NCBI GenBank assembly: GCA_037974665.1
Contig: CM075783.1
Span: 12,605,762 to 12,669,761, forward strand
Reading direction: 5' to 3'
DNA length: 64,000 bases
DNA from: Ehretia macrophylla
Taxonomy: Eukaryota > Streptophyta > Magnoliopsida > Boraginales > Ehretiaceae
Made by a program: the position numbers and the translations under genes. Positions 20,642-31,723 of the stretch are shown piece after piece. The notes under the pieces are model-generated. The model was given only the letters and a program-made list of their open reading frames with translations. It was not told the DNA's origin and did not search any database. Every line of letters begins with the position of its first letter. Positions within the stretch are counted from its first letter, which is position 1.

Positions 20642-23600
20642 CTTTTTTTTTTTTGATAAAAATAAAGTTTGGTACCAAATAATATGATCAAATACACTTG
20701 TTGAATACAAAGGCACAAAATCCCTACAAATCAGGAAAAAAAAAACTGCAATAAAATAATGGTACTCCCATTTTAAAACCTCAAAAGTTACTGAATACCA
20801 TACTCATGGTCTTTCTCGGGGTTTACATGAGTTTACTGGTTAACCAAAATTCATATTATACAAGTATCTAGGCATATTAGTGAAAAGAACTTCCATTTTA
20901 TTTTAATTTATCGTTCAGAACTAAGTATTCCTTATGTTATTAATTCACCCAAGTAAAATTAATTCATAACAAGGAAATTAAGAATTAGAAAATTGTAAGA
21001 ATGGAAGCATCTGTTAAGATAAGATGTGTGTGTAACAATCTATTTTCCTGAAGCTATAGAAAACACGGTTCTATTAGCATATATCTAGATAAAGTTCTAA
21101 CATTATTAGTACACACGCATCACTGAAATCATCATCACCTAACTCTTCAAAAGAAGAAATAAAAGGGAGAATATGATAGCTCCTACAACTTTATTTCTTT
21201 TGCGTACTCTTTGTCTGCAAAATTTCATACATGTTCTGAGATCCTATAGTAACTCTCACAACTTTCAGCTTGGGCCAATAAAACCACATGCATAATAAGA
21301 ACTTGCAGACGTATTTGCTTATTCACATATAAAACATACATCCTTGACACTCTCATGGTTCTAATAATGGTTCAATTTCCACCAAAATCCACTTCGATGC
21401 ACAACAAAAATCATTATGTAACTACAACAAGTGTTAATTAATCTATCCTGTCTGATTCTGTTCTAGTTAACAATTCAAATTTTAGCATATTATGATGCAT
21501 TAACCAGTTTGGTTTTATTCCTTAGCAAATCCTTTAAAAAAGACAACAAAAGGAAAACAAATTGGAGACAATTCAACAAAATATTTACAAAAAGATCAGG
21601 CAACTTACAAAAAGTTCAAGGAGAAACAAAGTTCTGTTCTATGTTATATAGTATAAATTAAATTATTTTATTTGATATTCTCTTTCAAGAAAGTGGACTC
21701 ATCTCTGGGGCCAGAAATAAAAAGTAATGCATTCAATGTTGGAGTGAAGAGAGTAACTTTCAAATTTCTCTGGTGTTTGAGATAATACAATGCATATCGT
21801 TTACCAAACGGAACTTGCTTGAAGCTAGATGGTTAAAAATCTTTCTCAAATCTGCATCTCTATGGAGGCCTTTTAATTATGGTCACAAATCTGTGTTTCA
21901 AACAACTTTTATCTGATTTTCTGTTTTCACCAATGCAAAGAATTGTCCAGAGTTTAGATGTTCTCATACTTTCTTTCTATTTATGATGTTGCATATTCCT
22001 TGTCTTTCAGTTTGATCTTAACTATTCTGCATTGTTGTTAACAGAGTTATAATCTATCAAAAATATCCATCCTTTTGTGAAAGATCAGAAAATGTAGAGC
22101 TCGTGGTTGAGAGCATTCAAGAAAAATAAAGAAAGATGATAAATCCACATACGTAATGGAATTATCAACTAAAAAAGGCACAAGAAGATGACAACACAAT
22201 GGAAAGAGACTATATGATTGATTAACAGATGCATGTATAACAACACATCCATCTCAATGACCATGTAATAGTTTTACTCTTTTACTGATACTTGTTGACA
22301 ATATTATCTTCTAGTTTTAAGCTTAATGATTGTTAAAAATTGTATCTCATAAAGCAATCGTTATAAACTCATTTATTATCTCGGAAGCTAGTTGCAAGAA
22401 AGTGGCTAGATATGAAGAACGATTCAATGAATGAAGGTAAAAGTTACTAACTGCTACTTTCTTATTGTTTTGTTTTTTCTTGCAGATCTTGTAGAGTACC
22501 ATCCACACGCTTCCTGTGAACAAACCACTCCATTGGTTAGAGGAACCATATCGACAAGGACAACATCTGATGAAGCAGGCAGTATGACTTATAAATTCAA
22601 AGTTCACATGGTCCAATAGTTAAGCACTTCATACTCTCTACCTCCAGGAAAGAAGGAAAAAGGAAAAGCCCAAATAATCGTCCAGAAAGCTAAGAAGGAT
22701 CAATATTCACATTAGGTCACTTTACATAACAAGGATTTGGAAAGCAAGAACAAGCACTATAAAGACACAGATACATACAAATGTTATATCACCAAAAATA
22801 CAATTGAACAAGTGTTATTTTAGGATATAACTAATCTTTTTTTCCCCCTAGTTTTCTGATAAATTAGATTAAAAAAAACTATTTTGTCCATTTTAACAAT
22901 TTTACTTCTCAAGTTCTATAGAAGAATTTATAATTTCCAATTTATAAACTTCCTTGACATCAACCAATTGCCATAGATTTGGATTTCATTTTGGTTTTCA
23001 TTGTTCATGCAGCCAATAGGAATCCTGTACGACTTTAAATTTTATAGTATCAAAAGAACATGCATAAATCTTCTAAATGTACCAAATGCTCACACAATCT
23101 ATGATCTCAGACCAAAAGAGAAACGAGAAAGAAATAACATTCACATCTACAGAGTAAACTCAATTTTTCGTCTTGAGTTTAAGGATCCATGATGCAAAAG
23201 CAAGCAGAAAATACATAGAACATTGTGGATGTGAAGTCGTGGAAAAGAAGTCTCCACAATTTCAAGTCCTGAAACCGAGTTGCCTAGGACAACAAGAATA
23301 GAAATATGTTGACTTCATCAAAAAACCGTTGTCTATATCTTTCATTTTCTTTAGAGGTTTGTCCACAAATTGGGGTAAAAAATGAGTAAAAACATTATAA
23401 AGATTGTTAAACAAACAAATGCATATTAAGTTTCTGTTATAATTGATGATTCTGGTGAAAGTTAATATCCAACCCTTCTTCATATCACAACTATAGGTTT
23501 AACCAATGAATTGACTGCTTTCACACGGTATCATATCTTATACAAATTAAGATAAAAATCAAACATGCAATCATATTTTCACCATCATCGTTGAGGACTG

Positions 23601-23916
23601 TAGTCCATTTAAAAATTTTCAACAAGTACAAAAAAAAAATAACAAAGGGCAAGTTTTTAGGACAGAGTGAAAGGGTAAAAATATAAAAGTAGTTAGTTAA
23701 TTCCAACGCTGAAGGTTGTTTTTGTAAAAGAAGCAACAAAGGGTAGTATAGGAAATCAGATTTCTGTCATGGGCATAAGGGTAATACTATTTCTATTAGT
23801 TTATTTATGCATTAAAAAATTATTGATGTGACATGAAGAGAGAGAAAATATAGCCGCATAGAAAACGGGCTCCCTACATATATATTTAGCCTACAATTTC
23901 TCTTTCCTCTATATAA
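20642..23916. other. Intergenic stretch, possible orphan exon near 22486
   Basis: Mostly AT-rich with no recognised gene. One exon-like piece stands out: a pyrimidine-rich acceptor (TTGTTTTTTCTTGCAG, ending 22485) followed by an open frame to a TAG at 22617-22619 with the peptide DLVEYHPHASCEQTTP and less AT-rich codon use. I do not recognise the family, and no matching exon is evident beside it. Confidence 0.3.
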
Positions 23917-24250
23917 GGCTATCTTCAATGGAGTCTTTAAAATGCAAAACTTTTTTAATTTGGATATTTTTAGAGACTTCATTCTCTAAAAGCAACACTA
24001 TTCATGACAAAAGTACGTGAGGTCTACTACTTTTAGCTTAAAAGATGCCAATATAGAGACCAAGTCTCTATTTTTTTCAACAAATTTATGGAAGAAAATG
24101 GAAATTGGGTCTCTATTTTAGTATTTTTTAAGCCAAAAGTGGTGGACTCCACGTACTTTTACTATGAATAGTGTTGTTTTTAGAGACTGGAGTCTCTAAA
24201 AACACCTAAATTAGAAAAGTTTTGCATTTAAAGACTCCATATCACATGCC
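23917..24250. mobile_element. Inverted-repeat MITE (334 bp, Tourist/Harbinger-like ends)
   Basis: The two halves are inverted copies. The left half holds ATGGAGTCTTTAAAATGCAA (from 23928) and the right half ends TTGCATTTAAAGACTCCAT (to 24240). Further matching blocks are the TAGAGACT, CAACACTATTCAT and AAAAGTACGTG segments, so it could fold into a long hairpin. The left end GGCTATCTTCAATGGAGTC resembles the common plant terminus GGCCATCTCCAATGGAG, used by Harbinger-type MITEs that duplicate a 3-bp TAA/TTA. TAA precedes the left end, but the right flank no longer matches. Confidence 0.65.
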
Positions 24251-24960
24251 ACTTCCTAAAAGAAATACATAGTTTGCCAAAGCTGAAAATTGGTTAAAAG
24301 AGCGATCAAAAAGACATATCCGCCTTAACTCTCAAAATGTCTCTCAGTAATTCTTAACTGCATTTTGTCCGTTTTAGCATTGACTTATTCTATTAAAGAG
24401 CTATTACTACATTCTGGGACGAATATTGATTACCGAATAGTTTATTGAACAAATTACAACCCTTTTTCTTTGACTTACTAGTAAAATAACCAAAATTCAT
24501 TTTATGTAATACCTGTAATCAATATTAGGTCTTTACCTTTACTATCAACATTTTTTTATTACATCTATACTTTTGGAGCTCTAATCCAAAGATAATAATT
24601 ATATGGATATTATTCTGTTGATCTAGACAATGACCCACAAGTTTAATATCCATTATTTCCAGTAGGCTATGAAATAATAAGGATTAATCTGAAAAGCGTG
24701 TCAATAATTGAGACTAACCGTTTCAATTAACCTTTTGGTAAAATTAATGTGGTTATCATTAGTTGAAACTATCTTAGCCCGTGAAGAAGGGTAAATGAGG
24801 ATGGCCCAGTCCAAGTCTTATAAGGAGAGAAATATTGAAATAAAACCAAAAATCCATATAGCCCAGCTAAATCTGACGTATATATGTATTGGGTTTGTCT
24901 TTGTGAATTTACAATAAGGTAACGGCCCAATAGGCTAAAGTAGGCTTTTTTTATAGGCAA
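24251..24960. other. Intergenic stretch, no gene seen
   Basis: AT-rich. I find no coding signal or repeat. Confidence 0.5.
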
Positions 24961-25020
24961 TTTTTTTTTTTTTTTTGGTCAAATGGGAAATATATTAAAC
25001 AACTGAACCATACAAAGGTG
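24961..25020 (-). mobile_element. LINE 3' tail fragment
   Basis: A run of T (poly-A on the minus strand) is followed by TTGGTCAAATGGGAAATATA and TTAAAC. This nearly matches the 3' end of the LINE at 48064 (TTTTGGTCGAAAATGAAATA, TATTAAAC). It appears to be a short 5'-truncated copy of the same LINE family. A 16-base direct repeat (AACCATACAAAGGTGT) lies beside it near 25006 and 25045. Confidence 0.45.
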
Positions 25021-25318
25021 TTTAGTTCAAAAAATAAATAAAAAAACCATACAAAGGTGTCATCCTACATTAATAGGATTAAAATTTGAATTAAGGAGAT
25101 ACAATAAGTGAGAAGGAATATTAGCTACCTAATTTAATAACAAACAATTTTTAAATTTACTTATAGCAACCAATCACATGGTTAATTCGTGGTCCTCTTA
25201 ATATATTAAAGTTTCACATGTGAAGAATCTGCAAAAATATTTTGAATATCTTCAATCATGCGACTTAAATACTAGTTGCATGCAAGGGCTGGTGATTTGA
25301 TTATTTTAAATACCGTTT

Positions 25319-25615
25319 TCACATCACATTCAATAACAATGCTATCACAACAAGAGTCATCTTAGATTTAACTTTGTTGGACTTTTGGTTCGAAGGAGAC
25401 TGGTTTGGTTGCTGATTAACTACTTCTTTAGCTTTGTTTGTGATTTCCCATACGTTTGGGTCAACATCATAATCTAACAGTTTAGAAATGTCAATATCAA
25501 TGTCCTGTTTTGCAACATTAGACGGCTCAGACACATAACCCTCTGAAATCTGTTCATCAAATGTCCCATCATTTTTGTCCTCTTGGAGGCAATTAAGAAA
25601 GCAAGTGGTTGACAA
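25319..25615 (-). other. Unrecognised open frame (98 codons)
   Basis: A frame with an acidic first half (DIDIDISKLLDYDVDPNVWE) and a basic Lys-rich end. It has no domain I recognise. It lies between MITE-like sequence and Harbinger-type pieces and could be a remnant exon or chance. The surrounding 25616-26039 is AT-rich and contains short inverted blocks around AGAGACT like those in the MITE at 23917. Confidence 0.2.
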
Positions 25616-26039
25616 ATAATAAAAAAATAAAGTTATTTCTAAAGTCTCTAAATCATGAGTTTTTATTTAATAATTTAGAGACTTTTAATAAAATAGAGAT
25701 TTTACTAAAAATTATAGTTATTTTTTGAGTTTTTAAAATTTTTTCAACCATATTAGTTTTTGAATCTCTATTTTAGAGACTCTATTAATTTTTCAATATA
25801 ATCTAATTTTATACTACTTTTTCGTGTATTTTAGTACTTAATTTTTTTATATACTTATAAATTCATAATTTTTTTTCTACGAATATTTCAACCTAAAAAT
25901 TAATTAATTCCGACAATTATTATATTTTGTCAAATATTATGCCGTTAACTACACATGATTACAACAACACTATTTTTCGAAAAACCCGAATAGCCACCAT
26001 TGGATATAATGTTTCCTCGATATCTCATCTATTAATTTG

Positions 26040-26360
26040 TTATCATGAAACAAAATATCTTATCCAAATGAAGGCCTTTGGATTGTATTTTCTCTAAACG
26101 ATCTCAGTCGTCCAATCATTATCATCAATGAAATCTCTCATCCAAAATAAAGGCATTTGAATTGGATTTTCAACTAAACGATCTCAGTCGTCCATTCATT
26201 ATCATCAATGAAATCTTTAATCCAAAATAAAGGCATTTGGATTGGATTTCCAACTTAAATCTTGTCCGTCCATTTCAATCTTATCTAAAGAAATCTCTCA
26301 TCCCCACAAAAATCATTGGATTGGATTCTCCCTAGCCGATCTCGTACGTCCATTTTTTAT
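26040..26360. repeat. 80-bp minisatellite, about four units
   Basis: Units with a period of 78-80 bp each hold CGATCTCAGTCGTCC (at 26099 and 26179, degenerate copies near 26257 and 26337), then AATGAAATCTCTCATCC, then GGCATTTGGATTGGATTT. The copies are diverged, so the array is not recent. Confidence 0.8.
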
Positions 26361-26474
26361 CCTTTAGCCACTCATACAATTATATATAATACATATCCAA
26401 TACTTTCACAATCACCATAATCAAACACCACAACTCTCATCACTCACTCTAAACTCTACATCCCACATTCTAAA

Positions 26475-26625
26475 ATGTCCAAGGAGCCGAGCCAGATTCC
26501 CTTCCATTTGATGAAAACGTCCGGATCCATCAAAATAACCATCGTCGTGGTCAAGCAATGATGATGACCATGATCTAGTTGAGCATGTTTGGAACGAGTT
26601 TCGTGCACGAAATCTCATTGTGTGA
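26475..26625 (+). pseudogene. Harbinger-type transposase, C-terminal remnant
   Basis: The frame at 26551-26625 encodes SSNDDDHDLVEHVWNEFRAR and ends at a TGA. PIF/Harbinger transposases commonly end in 'DLvEHiWn.fG', and a run of acidic residues before it is usual. Upstream, an ATG at 26475 opens a short, different frame (MSKEPSQIPF...) closed by a stop. It follows a TATA-like ATTATATATAATAC (about 26378-26391). I read this as an internal-deletion derivative: a promoter and start region fused close to the transposase C terminus, with the DDE core missing. The call rests on one short motif. Confidence 0.4.
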
Positions 26626-27059
26626 TATCAATAGTTGTACTGTTCTCGTCCTTTGAGTCCTGTTTTAATAAATTAATTGTTTGGGTGCTGATTTTTTTTT
26701 TTAATTAATAACGGAGTAAAAATTAAAAATACAACGGTAGAACACAAATTTCTCAAACCAGATACATATTCAATTAACAGTACAACATATGTAGACAAAC
26801 CAACAGTACAACACAAGTAAAAACAACAACAGTATAACAATACAACAATTCAAGGCATTTGAGGACAATAACCATCATCGTCGAAGTTTATAGAATGAGA
26901 TGACCTCTTGGCGACGATTTTGTTTTGTTAGTCAAACATCCACGCTCTTCTAGCTGGAGTCTCGATGGTCGAAGTCTTCGTCGACATTATACTATACTCT
27001 GTTGCCCAGTCAGAACTCTCTTTGTACTCTTTCATAAGTTTTTGAATTTCTCTTCCTTG

Positions 27060-27760
27060 CTAAACGATCTCTGTCATAACATCTTTGCCCTTTTTTATTT
27101 TTTTTGCCTTTTTTCTTCCAATTGACCTTGAGGATGACGGTTCAGATTGGGTTTCGGACACCGACTCATATGGAGAGTCATCTTCAAAAGAAATCGGTGT
27201 ATTGGCATGTGTCATATTTATATTTCTATCCTCTTGAGATGCACTTTGCCCTAGGTGAAGCTCGATAATCTTTCTCCAAATTTGACCATGTTGTAATATC
27301 GACCAACAATGATCGAGGCTGAAATTCTCTCCTATAACAGTAGCGTAAAGTCGTTTGGCATCATCAAGTTGAAAAAACAAAAAGGAAGATCACCTTGAGT
27401 ATTTTTTAAAAAAATAAAACTATTATTCAACATATTTTGCTGCATAAAACACACAATATCTATTGCATTTGCTCCACTCCGTAGTCTCATGTGCGCTTGA
27501 GCAAGATACTCTACAAATTTCGTGCATTTTTTGTTTATCTGGGTCTATCGTGATTTTAGAGATTTTGCAGTTCTATTTTGAAACAGAGTCGTTGGAGGGT
27601 GAAATTCTTCAAATTTTTGTACGATTCGCGCCCACATTGTTGCTAATGTTTGGTTTCGGCCTGTAATTAGGTTTTCACTAACTGCAAGGTATTCGCGGCA
27701 TAACGCGATATCTTCTTGAATGGTAAAGTTGGGGCCCCTAATTCCTTCGCCGAAATCCAT
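27060..27760 (-). pseudogene. Harbinger-type ORF1 (Myb/SANT-like), broken
   Basis: The frame from 27760 reads MDFGEGIRGPNFTIQEDIAL and then CREYLAVSENLITGRNQTLA and W, the Myb/SANT-like trihelix that begins ORF1 of plant PIF/Harbinger/Pong elements and their relatives. Between 27545 and 27380 other frames carry RLRSGANAIDIVCFMQQNML. A third frame from 27380 has FFQLDDAKRLYATV, then NFSLDHCWSILQHGQIW, then a Lys-rich end RKKAKKIKKGK. These blocks come in the order expected for ORF1, where the second part matches the family's 'f...hcW..l....kW' motif. The frame changes mean it is broken. ORF1 works with the transposase to bind element ends and import the complex. Here the two are convergent (transposase + strand, ORF1 - strand). 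Confidence 0.6.
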
Positions 27761-27774
27761 AGCTGAAGAAAAAT

Positions 27775-28075
27775 AAAATAAAAAAATTAAATGAAAAAAA
27801 AATTAATGAATAAAATTACAAAAAATATAAATTTAAATAATATGAAGAAAAAAAATTCAAAAAAAAAATGAATAAAATTACAAAAAATATAAATTTAAAT
27901 AATATGAAGAAAAAATATTCAACAAAATAAAAAAAATTAAATGAATGAAATTACAAAAAATATAAATTTAAAGAATATGAAGAAAAAATATTCAACAAAA
28001 TAAAAAAAAATAAATGAATAAAATTTAAATAATATGAAGAAAAAATATTCAACAAAATAAAAAAAAATTAAATGA
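27775..28075. repeat. A-rich tandem repeat, about four units of 60-80 bp
   Basis: Repeated blocks of AATTACAAAAAATATAAATT, TAAATAATATGAAGAAAAAA and TATTCAACAAAATAAAAAAA. They lie just upstream of the Myb/SANT-like frame. Confidence 0.75.
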
Positions 28076-28214
28076 CCCACGCACCCCCCATGGCAGACAA
28101 ACCAACATACATTTTTTCTATTTTGGAGTTGTGATTTTTCTATTTTTTTTTTTTTTTGCTTTGAACTTGAAATCAGAATAGAATATGTATATGTATATAT
28201 ACATATACACTGAA

Positions 28215-28251
28215 CGTTGAAGGTGAACGTTGCCAACGTTCACCTTCAACG
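28215..28251. other. Perfect 18-bp inverted repeat beside a TATA-like box
   Basis: The left arm CGTTGAAGGTGAACGTTG (28215-28232) is exactly inverted at 28234-28251, with a one-base centre. CTATAAAA follows at 28253-28260. A second palindrome made of GTATATGTATA halves lies just before it (about 28187-28208). A third perfect hairpin, ATTTGGAGACTC inverted around a 9-base loop, is at 28315-28347. Confidence 0.8.
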
Positions 28252-28442
28252 GCTATAAAATTTGTGGCTTTGGATTTTTTTTTTTTTTTTGAAAAGGTCT
28301 GTCATCTGACAGATATTTGGAGACTCAACTACAGAGAGTCTCCAAATTTGCTATTTTTTTTTGCAGACTTTGTTATTTCAGTCTTTAAAAAAAAAAAATT
28401 TATTTTTGAGTCTTCAAACTATCTGCTGTGGTTGGATTTTTA

Positions 28443-28502
28443 TACATGATAGTCTCTAAAAAGTGTTATAATTACACTTTACATCCTCTGGTAAGGATGG
28501 CC
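28443..28502. mobile_element. Probable right terminus of the Harbinger-type element
   Basis: The right end reads ...GGTAAGGATGGCC followed by TTA (28503-28505). Inverted this is GGCCATCCTTACC, close to common Harbinger/Tourist termini next to their TTA/TAA target. I could not find the matching left end, so the element's extent is open. Confidence 0.35.
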
Positions 28503-28520
28503 TTAGGGTTTCAGGTATTT

Positions 28521-29272
28521 TACCTTTGTGTTTGTGCTGTTGTGCAGATTCATAGCAAAATTTAAGGTATTTTTTTAAAAAAATTATTTTCTGTAAATCT
28601 TGAATTAGGCAGCAATCTCTTTCTGAAATGTAATTAGGTCACTGTAGAGACGGGAATTTTTTTACTGAATTTCAGCGGGGCATCTACTTGATTTTATTGT
28701 GATGTAAAAGGTGAGATTTTTACCTTGTGTTCTGTTCTGTTGTTGTGCTGATTCATGGTGAAATCTAAGGTATATATTCCATTCCAGTGACTTATTTGTG
28801 GGTATTTTTTTTTTTGTTAAATTTTGGATTGTATAAATATTCAATTTGGTCTCTTATTTTTAGAGTTTATGTTATTTTAGTATTTATTTTTTAAAATGTA
28901 TTTTTTTAATACTGCATCTTTACCATTTGTCTCAACTTAATTATTATCTTTCAAAATATATTTCGTATTTTTACCTTTTTCCCAAATTAGTCATTATCTT
29001 TCAAGATGATAGAGGATTAACGTAGACCATAATGACAAAAATAAAAATTAAGTTGAGACAAATAATAAAAATACGAGATTAAAAGAGTACAATTTAAAAA
29101 ATATTAAAATAATACAAATATTAAAAATAAGAGACCAAACTAGATATTTACCCTTTTGGAGACGGTCATATCTTTCTTAATTTTGATTTACTGTGGAGAC
29201 GGGAAAAAAGGTGTAAATTTTTTGCTTTCTCGTGTTTCAATTTCAGCGATGCATCTACTTGATTTTATCATT
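28521..29272. repeat. Diverged direct duplications upstream of the ankyrin fragment
   Basis: Two related pairs. The first is a block with TTGTGCTG...GATTCAT and AATYTAAGGTAT, near 28521-28572 and 28722-28775. The second is a block with ACTGTRGAGACGGGAA and then CATCTACTTGATTTTAT, near 28635-28702 and 29188-29270. A Mutator-type MITE (28831-29153) sits between the copies of the second pair. It looks like repeated 5' flanking or intron sequence of the adjoining gene fragment. Confidence 0.55.
28831..29153. mobile_element. Mutator-type MITE (323 bp)
   Basis: The ends are inverted: GTATAAATATTCAATTTGGT at the left, and GGGTAAATATCTAGTTTGGT when the right end is inverted. The match goes on for more than 100 bases (GTCTCTTATTTTTA, TTTGTCTCAACTTAATT). 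The 9-base flanks are TTTTGGATT (28822-28830) and TTTTGGAGA (29154-29162), seven of nine the same, as expected for an aged Mutator-type duplication. No coding capacity. Confidence 0.65.
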
Positions 29273-29466
29273 GTCTTGTACTTTCATACTTGGTACGATT
29301 ACCATTTATTGCTGTTACCATAATTCTTTTTATTTCTTGGCTATTGTTGGTATACTATAAAGATGCAGCAGCCTTTTTCATTTTCGGGCAAACTTCAAGC
29401 TAGCTTAGCTTTTAATATCTTGTTGCGGACGTAGGTCTCTAAACCTAAACCTCGGCAGACATCATC

Positions 29467-29742
29467 ATGGAACGGATTGGTGTCAAGTTCTTTAGATATG
29501 ATTCTGTAAAATGTGCAACTGCAGTGATAAATGGAGAAACTGGTCAGATATTAGATTACAATGCAGCTTTCTGTTTTGAAGGACTTTCTGCACTACATTC
29601 TGCAGCTGCATATAAATCCCATAAGCTTACTAAGTTATTTCTTGAACACAATGGAGCTGAAGCAAACCTTAGATGTGACTGTAAGCCAGTTGCTATGGAA
29701 GGGATGCAGTTGCCGCTGAATGTTGCACTTGAAAGGATATAA
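29467..29742 (+). pseudogene. Ankyrin-repeat protein fragment
   Basis: The 91-codon frame holds GLSALHSAAAYKSHKLTKLF and then LEHNGAEANLRC, which fits an ankyrin repeat (G.taLH.Aa......kllLe.Ga..n), then LPLNVALERI. The preceding sequence CTAAACCTCGGCAG (ending about 29459) is a usable splice acceptor. A donor-like AG/GTATCA lies one base after the TAA stop, so the real exon probably once read across to it. That would make this one exon of a larger gene whose other exons I do not see. Ankyrin repeats bind other proteins. It may be a fragment or pseudogene; no partner domain is visible. Confidence 0.4.
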
Positions 29743-30158
29743 GGTATCAATACTATTTTTTGTTTATTTATTTTATTTTTACGATTGAATTATCTGGTTA
29801 CTCATCAAAGTCATCATTTGTGAAACATATAGTCTATTTGGAATTCTGTCAATTATTTTTTCAATTTTTGTTCAGTTCTAATTTTATTTTATTTTATTTT
29901 TTCAATTCTTTTTGTCTCCTGTTTTGGGATGACGATAGTTGTAAAATAAGTCAATTTTTTTCCCCTCTCTATTACTGCCTGTTCCGTGAGGAGGATAGCT
30001 TTAGATGAGTAATTTTCATTGTTTTTTAATTTCTTTTTTCGGTTTGAAATCTTTTAGCTACTGTCTACCATCCTCATGTGATAAGGATTCTTATTATTTT
30101 TTTCACCTATTTAATATTTTTTCATCCTTTTCAACTGAAAAAAAAAAGTGTGCGTCTG

Positions 30159-30425
30159 TGTAATGATCACATATAAGAATTTTACCTTCAAAAAGGGTGA
30201 TTCTTAAGTATAAATGGTCCTTCCACCTAACAAGCTAATCTTTTGGGATGAGTTTTTCTTTTGGGCTTGAGTTGTTACATTCTTTGCTTATTTTGTTATA
30301 TTAATGTAATGATCTCACATAAGAATTTCACTCTCACAAAGAGTGTTTCTTAAGTACAAAAAGTTCTCTTACCTAACATACTAGTTTTTTGAGATGAGTT
30401 CTCCGTTTGGGTTTGTGTTGTTACA
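30159..30425. repeat. Pair of 121-bp direct repeats with LTR-like ends (TRIM-like)
   Basis: Two copies (30159-30279 and 30305-30425) each begin TGTAATGATC and end GTTGTTACA, so both have TG...CA ends. Between them lie blocks ATAAGAATTT and GATGAGTT. Only 25 bases separate them. The arrangement looks like a TRIM whose interior has nearly gone, or two tandem LTR-like units. No primer site is visible in the spacer. Confidence 0.6.
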
Positions 30426-31294
30426 CTTATTTGTTACATTAGTGCTTTTGTTAAGAATGGACTCCATAAAAAAATTCCAAAATCTAATGAGCAACCCACC
30501 AAGATTACAACAATCATGTTAGATTAAGAAAAGCCTTGGGATCCAATCCCTTGGACAGGCGGATACTGTGTCTCATTAGACAATAGCGGAAAATACAACA
30601 TGATGTTAATCAAAGTTGAATTGGTAGTGTATCTCAATTTTTTAGCGCTAAATGTCACTTGCAGCAGAAAATTTGGGGGCTTTAGTGGAGTCATGGGTCC
30701 CTTTGCCCACCCTGTACTTGTGTATTCCATTATTGAAGGTTGAAACAGTTTTGTACTAATATTACGAAATTGACCACAATGGTAAGCTTTTTGCCCAAGG
30801 ATGAGAATAAACATACTAGTGTAGATTAAAGTGGCGTGTGTGACATGTAAAGAATTTGTTCCAGCTGTCTAAGTGCTCAAAGACAACGATTTAAGTGAGA
30901 GGGAAGACGTTTCATCTATTTTGGTTTTTCTAGATAATATGAAAGAATTGACTGCTTAACCTAGCATTCTTCTATTGCATAATCTTCTCTTTTACTTGGG
31001 AGAAAAAAAAAAACATAACATTTTTTAAAATTTTTTTACCTGTGGTCCTATAGCAACCAAACAATAAATTTGAATAGCAATAGTCAAAGCTGAGGGATAT
31101 GGTTAGGTAGTGAAAATTTAAGATGAAGGACAATATTGGTTAACTAGTAAAAAAAATCAAATGAAAGATAACATTCAAAATAAAATTTAAATGGAGGATA
31201 ATGCATGTAAATAAATTCATATTGCATGTAATTCTTAATATTCTAAAACTAAAAAGAGAAAAAGTGGAACATGTACAAATTGATATATAGAATT
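30426..31294. other. Intergenic stretch, no gene seen
   Basis: Includes a slightly less AT-rich segment (30525-30800) with a 96-codon frame on the minus strand that shows no motif I recognise. Confidence 0.45.
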
Positions 31295-31590
31295 TGTTGG
31301 ACTTTGGGCATATTGCACCCAAGTTGGGGTGACCTAATTAAATGACCCAAATAGTGGAGTCCACTACTCTATATAAATGAAAAAAACCTAAAACAGAAAA
31401 TAGACATTTTGTAAGTTTTAGCCTCCAACAAGCAAAGTAAACTCTCTTTACACTCTAGGCATTTAGGTTGTAGCAAATCAGTGGGTGATCTTGTACTACA
31501 CACTACGACTCCTTGCTGGTACAGTGGAACAAACTAGATCGTTGATTACTCACTTCCGCAATTTTGAGGTATGTGTAAATATCTCACTAT
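31295..31590 (+). repeat. Possible LTR fragment (copia-like)
   Basis: The stretch starts TGTTGGACTTTGGGC and has a TATA-like CTCTATATAAATGA near 31367-31380. Further on, TGGAACAAACTAGATCG and TTACTCACTTCCGCAATT resemble the R-U5 part of plant copia LTRs. It runs into a compound microsatellite, and no right end or target duplication can be set. Confidence 0.3.
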
Positions 31591-31600
31591 GAATCAACAA

Positions 31601-31723
<123 letters not shown>

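Noticed and set aside
20642-20760. Possible LINE tail after the TRIM (T run, then GATAAAAATAAAGTTTGG)
   Set aside because: No matching LINE sequence or target duplication could be recognised; the T run alone is not enough.
27937-28236. A 99-codon Phe/Tyr-rich minus frame
   Set aside because: It is explained by the A-rich tandem repeat on the + strand.
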